Source of the DNA: Phenylobacterium sp.
GTDB taxonomy: Bacteria > Pseudomonadota > Alphaproteobacteria > Caulobacterales > Caulobacteraceae
Direction: 5' to 3'
Assembly: GCF_013822795.1 (NCBI RefSeq)
Contig: NZ_PNLB01000014.1
Location: 62,001-126,000 of the forward strand
Length of the DNA: 64,000 bases
A program made the position numbers and the translations under genes. The notes under the pieces were generated by a model. The model was not told the DNA's origin. It searched no databases and saw nothing but the letters and a program-made list of their open reading frames with translations. Shown one piece after another: positions 57,115 to 64,000 of this stretch. Each line of letters starts with the position of its first letter. Position 1 is the stretch's first letter.

Positions 57115-58596
57115 ATGACGGGTAGCAGCCTGGACGGGCGCCTGGAGTTCATGCAGGTGACGCCGCAGACCCGCAAGACGCTGCGGGCGGCCCAACCGCT
57201 GATCTCCGAGAAGCTGCCCGGCGCGCTCGACCACTTCTACGCCCAGGTTCGCGCGACGCCCGAGACCAAGGTGCACTTCCGCGACGACGGCCACATCACC
57301 AAGGCCCAGAACGCCCAGCTGCGCCATTGGCAGGGCATCGCCTCGGGCGAGTTCACCACCGACTACGCCAAGTCGGTCCAGACCATCGGCGCGGTGCACG
57401 CCAGGATCGGCCTGGAGCCGCGCTGGTACATCGGCGGCTACGCCCTGGTGCTGGAACAGCTGGTGCGCGCCGTGGTGGCCGAAAAGGGCGCCAAGGGCTT
57501 CGGCGCCAAGGCCAAGAACGCCGAACTGGCCGACACCCTGTCGGCGCTGATCAAGGGCGCCATGCTCGACATGAGCCTGGTGCTGGACGTCTATTTCGAG
57601 GCCGCCGAGGCCGACCGCGCCAAGGCCGAGGCCGAGAAGGCCCGCTCCGCCGCCGAGCAGGCGACCGTGGTCCGCAGCCTGGCCGCGGCGCTGTCGGGGC
57701 TGGCCCGCGGCGACCTGACCAGCCGCATCGAGACCCCGCTGAGCGGCGACTACGCCCAGCTGCGCGACGACTTCAACGGCGCGGTCGGCGAGCTGCACGG
57801 CGCGATCGCCGCCGTGGTCGACTCGGTGTCGGCGGTGACCGCCACGGTTGGCCAGATGAAGAGCTCGGGCGATGACCTGGCCCGGCGCACCGAGAACCAG
57901 GCCGCCAGCCTGGAGGAGACCGCCGCCGCGGTCGAAGAGATCACCGTCACCGTCCAGCGCGCCGCCGAGACCGCGCGCCAGACCTCCGGCGCCGTCGCCG
58001 ACGCCCGCAAGGAAGCCGAGACCAGCGCCCCGGTCGTCGAGGCCGCGATCTCGGCCATGGGCCAGATCGAGGACTCTTCCAAGCAGATCAGCCAGATCAT
58101 CGGCGTGATCGACGAGATCGCCTTCCAGACCAACCTGCTGGCCCTCAACGCCGGCGTCGAGGCGGCCCGCGCTGGCGAGGCCGGCAAGGGCTTTGCGGTC
58201 GTCGCCTCGGAAGTGCGGGCCCTGGCCCAGCGCTCGGCCGACGCGGCCAAGGAGATCAAGTCTCTGATCAGCGCGTCCAGCGAACAGGTCAGCCAGGGCG
58301 TCAACCTGGTCGGCGAGACCGGCGAGGCCCTGGGCCGCATCGTCGGCCGGGTGAGCGAGGTTCACGGCCTGGTCGCCGACATCTCAAGCTCGGCCCAGGA
58401 GCAGGCGGTCGGGCTCGGCCAGGTCAACAGCGCCGTCAACGAGATGGACCGGGTGACCCAGCAGAACGCCGGCATGGTGCTGGAGACCGCCAACGCCGCC
58501 GCCGACCTGGCGCGCGAAGCCCAGACCCTGTCGCAGCTGGTCGGGCGCTTCCGCCTGGCCACCGGCGCCTCGGCGGCCGCGCGCCGCGCCGCCTAG
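57115..58596 (+). CDS. Globin-coupled soluble chemoreceptor
   Basis: Cytoplasmic chemotaxis transducer of 493 residues without membrane segments. N-terminal protoglobin-type sensor domain (about 10-165) with the proximal haem ligand H95 in [17 protein letters not shown] linker coiled coil and HAMP-like segment (about 190-250) follow, then the MCP signalling domain with the hairpin tip [22 protein letters not shown] and [17 protein letters not shown], and no C-terminal CheR-binding pentapeptide. The arrangement matches HemAT-like oxygen sensors, so aerotaxis is a plausible role. GGAG lies upstream of the ATG. It is divergent from glnD and convergent with the HAD gene. Confidence 0.94.
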   Translation: MTGSSLDGRLEFMQVTPQTRKTLRAAQPLISEKLPGALDHFYAQVRATPETKVHFRDDGHITKAQNAQLRHWQGIASGEFTTDYAKSVQTIGAVHARIGLEPRWYIGGYALVLEQLVRAVVAEKGAKGFGAKAKNAELADTLSALIKGAMLDMSLVLDVYFEAAEADRAKAEAEKARSAAEQATVVRSLAAALSGLARGDLTSRIETPLSGDYAQLRDDFNGAVGELHGAIAAVVDSVSAVTATVGQMKSSGDDLARRTENQAASLEETAAAVEEITVTVQRAAETARQTSGAVADARKEAETSAPVVEAAISAMGQIEDSSKQISQIIGVIDEIAFQTNLLALNAGVEAARAGEAGKGFAVVASEVRALAQRSADAAKEIKSLISASSEQVSQGVNLVGETGEALGRIVGRVSEVHGLVADISSSAQEQAVGLGQVNSAVNEMDRVTQQNAGMVLETANAAADLAREAQTLSQLVGRFRLATGASAAARRAA

Positions 58597-59186
58597 GCCC
58601 GCGCCATCAGATCGGCGAGCCGCTCGTGGCCGGTCCAGAGCGCCGCCTTCCAACCGCGCGCCTGGGCCGCCTGCACGTTGGCGATCCTGTCGTCGATGAA
58701 GAAGAGGTCGCCCGGAGCGTAGCCGGTGCGCGCCTCGATCGCCGCATAGAACCCATCGGCCGGTTTGGCGTGGCCGAGATCGGCGGCGTAGTGGATGGCG
58801 TCGAAGCGGTCCTTCAGCCCCATCTCGTTCCAGAGATAGGCGGCCCGTTCGTGCTCCTGCACGGTCGCCAGATGCAGCGCGTAGCCCTCGGCGCGGACGG
58901 CGGCCAACTGCTCCAGCAGATCGTGGTCGAGGTAGCCGTCTTCCCGAAACCAGTAGGCGCAGAGCTCGTCGCAGCTGAGGTGCGGCGCGATCTCGGCCAG
59001 CACCGGGGCCAACCGCTCGCGCAGGGCGGCGCGGCCATGCACCACGTCGTCGAAGTGCGGGGCGAAGAACGCCTCCTGCAGGCGCGCCTTCGAGAGGCCG
59101 AGGTCCCGCTCCAGATGGACGGCCCAGCCGCCAGGGTCGGGATGGACGACGATCACCCCGTCCACATCGACCATCAGCGCCTTCAC
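58593..59186 (-). CDS. HAD-family hydrolase
   Basis: Haloacid-dehalogenase-superfamily hydrolase of 197 residues, subfamily IA type. Motif I is VDVDGV (nucleophile Asp and the +2 Asp), motif III Lys in HAKPADGFY, motif IV in [10 protein letters not shown], with a helical cap between. Probably a phosphatase of unknown substrate. GTG start overlaps the mutS stop, so the two are co-translated. The TAG stop shares CTAG with the chemoreceptor stop. Confidence 0.9.
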   Translation of the reverse strand: MKALMVDVDGVIVVHPDPGGWAVHLERDLGLSKARLQEAFFAPHFDDVVHGRAALRERLAPVLAEIAPHLSCDELCAYWFREDGYLDHDLLEQLAAVRAEGYALHLATVQEHERAAYLWNEMGLKDRFDAIHYAADLGHAKPADGFYAAIEARTGYAPGDLFFIDDRIANVQAAQARGWKAALWTGHERLADLMARA

Positions 59187-61867
59187 TGCATCAGTTCCTT
59201 CAGGCGATAGAGCGCCGCCATCGCCTCACGCGGGCTCATGCCGTCAAGGTCGAGGGTCTTGAGCTGCGCCTCCACCTCGCTGGGACCGAAGGCCGGGGCC
59301 TCCGGCTCGGCCGCATGGGCGGCGAACAGCGGCAGGTCCTCCAGGTGCGCCGGCGCGCCAGCCTCGCGTTCCAGCCGGTCGAGGACTTCACGGGCGCGGA
59401 TCACCACCGCCGGCGGCACGCCAGCCAGCTTGGCCACCTGGACGCCATAGGAGCGGTCGGCCGGGCCGGGTCCGGCCTCATGCAGGAAGATCAGGTCGCC
59501 GTTCCACTCCTTGGCCTTCAGCGACAGGTTGGAGACGTGGGCCAGGCGGTCCTCGAGCACGGCGAGCTCGTGGTAGTGGGTGGCGAACAGCCCGCGGCAG
59601 CGGTTGGTCTCGTGCAGCGCCTCGGCGCAGGCCCAGGCGATGGCCAGGCCGTCATAGGTGGCGGTGCCGCGGCCGATCTCGTCGAGGATCACCAGCGAGC
59701 GCGGCGTCGCCTGGGTGAGGATGGCGGCGGTCTCGACCATCTCGGCCATGAAGGTCGAGCGGCCGCGGGCCAGGTCGTCGCCGGCCCCGACGCGGCTGAA
59801 CAGCCGGTCGACGACGCCGATGCGCAGGGCCTTGGCCGGCACATAGCAGCCGGCCTGGGCGAGCACCGCCAGCAGGGCGTTCTGGCGCAGGAAGGTCGAT
59901 TTACCGGCCATGTTCGGGCCGGTGACGATCGAGAGCCGCGCCGCCGCCGCGCCGGCCCCGTCGAGCACGCAATCGTTGGGGGTGTAGGGGTCTCCGGCCC
60001 GCTTGACGGCGGACTCGACCACCGGATGGCGCGCGGCCTGGGCCTCGAACACCGTCGAGCGATCGACCACAGGTCGGGCGGCGCCGACATCGTCGGCCCA
60101 TTCGGCCAAGCCCGCGGCGACGTCGAGCCGCGCCGCACCTTCGGCCGCCGCCTGGATCGCCTTGGCGATGCGGATCGCCGCCTCGCGCCAGGCCTCGAAG
60201 GTGGCGACCTCCATGGCCAGGGCGCGCTCGGCCGCCTGGGCGATGCGAGCGTCCAGCTCGGCGAGCTCGACGGTGGTGAAGCGGACCTGGTTGGCCAGGG
60301 TCTGGCGATGGATGAAGGTGGTGTTGAGCGGCGCGCTCATCAGCGGCTCGGCCGCCTTGGCGGTGGCCTCGACGAAATAGCCGAGCACGGCGTTGTGGCG
60401 GATCTTCAGCGCCACGCCGCTCTCGGCGGCCAGCCGCGCCTCGAGCTGCAGGATGACCTTGCGGCTGTCGTCGCGCAGGGCGCGGGCCTGGTCGAGCTCG
60501 GCCCGGACCCCAGCGGCCACGAAACCGCCGTCGCGGGCCTGCGCCGGCAGATCGTCACCAAGACCGTCGGCCAGCATGCGGCGGAACTCGGCGAGGTCGA
60601 GATCGGCGGTCGGGTGCAGCGCGGCCAGGGCGCCGGCGATCTCGGCCGGGGCCGGATCCAGCGGCTCGGGCGCGGCGAACATGCCGAAGATCGCCTCGCC
60701 TCCCGCCAGGCCAGCCTTCAAAGAGCCGAGGTCACGCGGCCCGCCGCGGCCGAGCGCCAGCCGCGACAGCGCGCGGGCCATGTCGCCCATGCCGCGCAGC
60801 TGCTCGCGCAGCTTGGCGCGCAGCGGGCGGCGCTCGCAGAACCACTCGATGGCGTCGAGGCGCGCGTCGATAGCGGCCGGATCGAGCAGCGGCCGGGCCA
60901 GCCGCGAGGCCAGCAGCCGCGCGCCGGGCGCGGTGATGGTGCGGTCGATGGCCCCCAGCAGCGAGCCGTCGCGCGAGCCCGACGTCGACTTCTCGATCTC
61001 CAGGCTGGAACGGGTGGCCGGATCGATGGCCATGACGTCGGCCTCGCCCGCCCGCCGCGGCGCGGTCAGCGCCGGCAGCTTGCCGGCCTGCGTGGTCTCC
61101 AGATGGGCGGCGATCAGGCCGAGCGCCGAGATCTCGGCGCCGGTCAGCTCGCCAAAGCCGTCAAGGGTCTCGACCCCGTAAAGCCGCTTGAGCCGCGCCT
61201 CGGCGGCCGAAGGTTCGGAGAGCGCCGAGGGCATCGGCTGGATCAGTCCGCCGGCCGACTTGAAGGTCGCCGTCAGGGTCTCGTCGGCGAACAGCCGGTC
61301 CGGGACCAGGGTCTCGGACGGGCCGAGCGCCGCCAGCGCCGAGGCCAGGCTGTCACGCGACAGCGCCATGCACTCCACCTCACCGGTGGAGAGCTCGACG
61401 CTGGCGACAGCGGCCGCCCCGGCCCGCACCGCGACGGCGGCCAAGCGATTGGCCCCGCGGGCGTCGAGCAGGCCGTCCTCAGTCAGGGTGCCAGGAGTGA
61501 CCACGCGCACGACGTCGCGGCGGACAATGGACTTGGAGCCGCGCTTCTTGGCCTCGGCCGGGTCCTCGGTCTGTTCGCAAAGGGCGACCTTGAAACCGGC
61601 GCGGACCAGCTTGGCGAGATAGGCCTCGGCCGCGTGCACCGGCACGCCGCACATCGGGATCGGCGCCCCGCCGTGGTTGCCGCGTGCAGTCAGGGTGATG
61701 CTCAGCGCCGCGGCGGCCTTCTCGGCGTCCTCGAAGAACAGCTCGTAGAAGTCGCCCATGCGAAAGAACACCAGCGCATCGGGCTGGCGGGACTTGGCCT
61801 CGAAAAACTGGGCCATGACCGGCGTGGCGCCGGACGGATCGGGGATGGCGGAGGTCGGGGCGTTCAT
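59183..61867 (-). CDS. mutS: DNA mismatch repair protein MutS
   Basis: Mismatch sensor ATPase, 894 residues. Domain I with the mismatch-stacking FxE in FFRMGDFYELFFEDA (here F-Y-E), connector and clamp domains, then the ATPase with TGPNMAGKST (K656), DEIGRGTATYDGLAIAWA, and ATHYHEL. The start MNAPTSAIPD at 61867 agrees with family N termini; the frame upstream overlaps the GNAT leader only. Adjacent HAD gene, not glnD, lies downstream here. Confidence 0.97.
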   Translation of the reverse strand: MNAPTSAIPDPSGATPVMAQFFEAKSRQPDALVFFRMGDFYELFFEDAEKAAAALSITLTARGNHGGAPIPMCGVPVHAAEAYLAKLVRAGFKVALCEQTEDPAEAKKRGSKSIVRRDVVRVVTPGTLTEDGLLDARGANRLAAVAVRAGAAAVASVELSTGEVECMALSRDSLASALAALGPSETLVPDRLFADETLTATFKSAGGLIQPMPSALSEPSAAEARLKRLYGVETLDGFGELTGAEISALGLIAAHLETTQAGKLPALTAPRRAGEADVMAIDPATRSSLEIEKSTSGSRDGSLLGAIDRTITAPGARLLASRLARPLLDPAAIDARLDAIEWFCERRPLRAKLREQLRGMGDMARALSRLALGRGGPRDLGSLKAGLAGGEAIFGMFAAPEPLDPAPAEIAGALAALHPTADLDLAEFRRMLADGLGDDLPAQARDGGFVAAGVRAELDQARALRDDSRKVILQLEARLAAESGVALKIRHNAVLGYFVEATAKAAEPLMSAPLNTTFIHRQTLANQVRFTTVELAELDARIAQAAERALAMEVATFEAWREAAIRIAKAIQAAAEGAARLDVAAGLAEWADDVGAARPVVDRSTVFEAQAARHPVVESAVKRAGDPYTPNDCVLDGAGAAAARLSIVTGPNMAGKSTFLRQNALLAVLAQAGCYVPAKALRIGVVDRLFSRVGAGDDLARGRSTFMAEMVETAAILTQATPRSLVILDEIGRGTATYDGLAIAWACAEALHETNRCRGLFATHYHELAVLEDRLAHVSNLSLKAKEWNGDLIFLHEAGPGPADRSYGVQVAKLAGVPPAVVIRAREVLDRLEREAGAPAHLEDLPLFAAHAAEPEAPAFGPSEVEAQLKTLDLDGMSPREAMAALYRLKELMQ

Positions 61868-61979
61868 GGATCCGCGGAAGCTAATGAGGTCCGCGCGATC
61901 CGTCACCCCTGACAGGCGCGTGAACGCCCTTGAACCGCCGCCTGCGACTTCCAAGCTGTGGCTAAGTGAGGAGCCGCAC

Positions 61980-62507
61980 TTGCCGCACGTGATCTTTCCC
62001 GCCGGACCGGACGACGCCGAGGACTTGGCGCGCGTGCACATCACCGCCTGGCGCGAGACGTACCAGGGGCTGCTGCCGGACACCTACCTGACCCGCATGT
62101 CGATCCCGGTCTACGCCCGGCGCTTCCGGGCCGGGCTGCTGCGGCCGGGCGAGCGCGAGGCGACGCTGGCTGCAGCCGACCGCTCTCGGCTGGTCGGCTA
62201 CGCCTCGGGCGGGCCCTCCCGCGCGCAGCGACCCGGCGAGGCCGAGATCATGACGCTCTACGTATTGAAAGCGGCCCAGGGCCACGGCCTCGGCCGCCAG
62301 CTGGTGACCGGCCTGGCCCGCGTGTTCGCCGCCAACGGGGCGACCAGCCTGATGCTGTCGGTGCTGCGCGACAACATTCCAGCGCGGCAGTTCTATGAGC
62401 ACCTCGGCGGCCTGGCCGACGCGCCGCGGCGCGAACCCGGTCCCGGCGGCGTCACCCACGAGGTCAGCTATCGCTGGCCTGACATCCGCAGCCTGACCGA
62501 CGGTTAG
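61980..62507 (+). CDS. GNAT-family N-acetyltransferase
   Basis: Acetyltransferase of 175 residues. GNAT fold seen in AEDLARVHITAWRETYQGLLPD at the N terminus, the acetyl-CoA loop in LYVLKAAQGHGLGRQLVTGLARV, and NIPARQFYEHLGG. The substrate is unknown; the ITAWRETYQGLL pattern is common in unclassified acetyltransferases. Start: TTG at 61980 follows GAGGAG at a good distance; longer frames run over the mutS start. Convergent with the TetR gene, stops share TTAG. Confidence 0.88.
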   Translation: MPHVIFPAGPDDAEDLARVHITAWRETYQGLLPDTYLTRMSIPVYARRFRAGLLRPGEREATLAAADRSRLVGYASGGPSRAQRPGEAEIMTLYVLKAAQGHGLGRQLVTGLARVFAANGATSLMLSVLRDNIPARQFYEHLGGLADAPRREPGPGGVTHEVSYRWPDIRSLTDG

Positions 62508-63100
62508 CCCGCCATCGTCGTGAGAACGGCGCGGGCCATGGCCGCGACAACCCGCTGCGCATCTGTGACCGACAGGCCTTGGTCTTCGCGCAGGCGGCGC
62601 CAGACATCGAAGCTGAGCGCCAGGTCGAGCGCTTCCAGTAAGTCGCCGTCGACCGGCGCGACGCCGTCCAGATGGCGCAACAGCAGTTCGCGCTGCCGCG
62701 CGACGAAGGCCTGGTGGCCAGCGGTCAGGCTGGGCGAACGCGAGCGGTTGGCGTCGGCGAAGGCCTTGGGCCGGGCGAGCTTTTCGAACACCACAGCGCG
62801 GCGCGCGACCAGCTGGTCGAGGCGCTCGGCCAGGGTCCCTCGGATCGGCTCGTCGTAGATTGGGGCCAGGCGCTCGTCCATGACGTGCTGCAAGCCGCGA
62901 TGCAGGCCCTCGACGTCGTTGAACAGCCGAAAGACGGTGCGCACCCCGACCCCGGCGCGGATCGCCACGGCCTCGGCCGAGGGCTGAACCTCGCCGGCCT
63001 GGATCAGGTCGACCATCGCCTCGAGGATGCGCGCTCGGCTGGCGACGGCCCGCTCGCGGCGGCCGTCACGCTTCTCGATGGCTTCGACTGTGACGCTCAT
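62504..63100 (-). CDS. TetR-family transcriptional regulator
   Basis: Repressor of 198 residues. N-terminal helix-turn-helix (about 15-65) with ILEAMVDLIQAGEVQPSAEAVAIRAGVGVRTVFRLF, shown in outline, followed by a helical ligand domain. It lies 39 bases after the dnaJ stop in the same direction, and convergent with the GNAT gene. The target is unknown; self-control or the neighbouring GNAT gene are possibilities only. Confidence 0.9.
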   Translation of the reverse strand: MSVTVEAIEKRDGRRERAVASRARILEAMVDLIQAGEVQPSAEAVAIRAGVGVRTVFRLFNDVEGLHRGLQHVMDERLAPIYDEPIRGTLAERLDQLVARRAVVFEKLARPKAFADANRSRSPSLTAGHQAFVARQRELLLRHLDGVAPVDGDLLEALDLALSFDVWRRLREDQGLSVTDAQRVVAAMARAVLTTMAG

Positions 63101-63139
63101 CTGCCGTTGATAGCCCGAGCGGGACGCCAGCGCGACAGG

Positions 63140-64000
63140 TCAGCCGCCGGTGACGTCGTCCCAGAACTGTTTGGCCTTGCCGATGAAGTTGGCGGACTTC
63201 GGATGCTGCTGTTCGCCGCAGATTTCGACGAACTCGCGCATCAGCTCCTTCTGGCGAGCGGTGAGCTTGGTCGGAGTCTCGACGAACAGCTCGACCACCA
63301 GGTCGCCGCGATCGCGCGAGCGCAGCGACGGCATGCCCTTGCCCTTCAGCCGCACGGTGCGGCCGGTCTGGGAGCCTTCCGGCACCTTGACCTCGATGCG
63401 GCAGGCCCCGTCGCAGTTGTCGCCGCCCATCAAGCACGGCGCCTCGATCTCGCCGCCCAGCGCGGCCACCGCCATCGGCACCGGCACGGTGCAGAGCAGG
63501 TCCAGTCCGTCGCGGTCGAACAGTTCGTGCGGACGCACCGACAAGAAGATGTAGAGGTCGCCGCGCGGACCGCCGCGCGCGCCGGCGTCGCCCTCGCCCG
63601 CCAGGCGGATGCGCGCGCCGTCGTCGACGCCGGCCGGGATGCGGACCTGCAGGGTGCGCTGTTTGCGCACCTGGCCATGGCCATGACAGTCCTCGCACGG
63701 GTCCAGCACGAGGCGGCCGGAGCCGCCGCAGCGTGGGCAAGCGCGCTCGATCGAGAAGAAGCCCTGGCTGGCGCGCACGCGTCCGGCGCCGCCGCAGCCG
63801 CCGCAGACAGTCGGGCTGGTGCCGGGCTTGGCGCCCGAGCCGTCGCAGGTCTCGCAGTTGATCGAGGCCGGCACGGTGATCTCGACCTCGGAACCGGCAT
63901 AGGCCTGCTCCAGGGTGATCTCCAGGTCATAGCGCAGGTCCTGGCCGCGGGCCGGGCCTGAGCGCTGACGGCCGCGGCCGCCGAACATGTCGCCGAAGAC
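63140..64000 (-). CDS. dnaJ: Chaperone protein DnaJ, C-terminal part (runs off window)
   Basis: Hsp40 co-chaperone of DnaK; the J domain lies beyond position 64000. Within the window: the end of the Gly/Phe-rich region ([12 protein letters not shown]), client-binding domain I, the zinc-finger domain with four repeats [32 protein letters not shown], and client-binding domain II with the C-terminal dimer tail. The cysteines are complete, so it is a class A DnaJ. It would start upstream, normally after dnaK. Confidence 0.96.
   Translation of the reverse strand, partial: VFGDMFGGRGRQRSGPARGQDLRYDLEITLEQAYAGSEVEITVPASINCETCDGSGAKPGTSPTVCGGCGGAGRVRASQGFFSIERACPRCGGSGRLVLDPCEDCHGHGQVRKQRTLQVRIPAGVDDGARIRLAGEGDAGARGGPRGDLYIFLSVRPHELFDRDGLDLLCTVPVPMAVAALGGEIEAPCLMGGDNCDGACRIEVKVPEGSQTGRTVRLKGKGMPSLRSRDRGDLVVELFVETPTKLTARQKELMREFVEICGEQQHPKSANFIGKAKQFWDDVTGG

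Noticed and set aside
56854..58365. Open minus-strand frame continuing the glnD frame upstream by about 500 codons
   Set aside because: It is antisense to the chemoreceptor gene, shows none of the family sequence, and is explained by high G+C removing stop codons.

Overview
The window reads as chromosomal DNA of an alphaproteobacterium of the Caulobacteraceae (Caulobacter/Phenylobacterium type). Reasons: very high G+C with strong G/C bias at third codon positions; conserved neighbourhoods rimP-nusA-ylxR-infB, rbfA-truB-rpsO-pnp, miaB-ybeZ-ybeY-ybeX-lnt next to an XRE regulator and metK, and mutS-glnD-murJ-trpS; and many short-overlap gene junctions. From memory, several of these blocks lie near the replication origin in Caulobacter; no database search was possible. 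The DNA is almost fully coding. No gap between genes reaches 300 bases; the longest are 56854-57114, 39216-39474 and 29096-29342. I see no tRNA, rRNA, CRISPR array, insertion sequence or prophage.

Layout. 1-2624 (-): a translationally coupled trio of a polytopic DUF4153/DUF4173-type membrane protein, an OmpR-type response regulator and a sensor kinase cut by the window edge. 2804-9599 (+): dapB, an amidase, two tandem secreted S9-type peptidases (the first with its catalytic serine replaced by aspartate), and dut. 9596-15958 (-): glycolate oxidase glcD-glcE-glcF, a small c-type cytochrome and a TonB-dependent receptor, facing a divergent FCD-type GntR regulator and a second c-type cytochrome (16131-17254, +), with a perfect 8-5-8 palindrome between the two units. 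17276-26863: an accessory/metabolic stretch with coaBC, an exported protein carrying a polymorphic-toxin-like domain, a zinc-free quinone reductase, two SDRs, an EamA transporter, a DUF1232 protein, a hybrid histidine kinase and an SRAP protein.

26951-39215 (-) is the transcription/translation cluster pnp, rpsO, truB, rbfA, [DLH, DUF2939, lipocalin], infB, ylxR, nusA, rimP. It is punctuated by intrinsic terminators whose RNA hairpins carry GNRA-type loops. ppa (+) follows, convergent with trmB.

40070-56853 (-) is a long co-directional housekeeping run: trmB, metK, XRE regulator, lnt, ybeX/corC, ybeY, ybeZ/phoH, miaB, fur, rimI, tsaB, hypothetical, nfu, usp, trpS, murJ, glnD. The end of the window holds a globin-coupled soluble chemoreceptor (+), then HAD hydrolase and mutS (-), a GNAT acetyltransferase (+), a TetR regulator (-) and the C-terminal part of dnaJ (-).

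The most unusual items are the Ser-to-Asp S9 paralogue beside an intact sister, the orphan exported toxin-like domain protein, the glycolate locus bracketed by two c-type cytochromes with a candidate operator, and several convergent gene pairs whose stop codons share one CTAG or TTAG tetranucleotide. Most are leads inferred from motifs rather than demonstrated systems.
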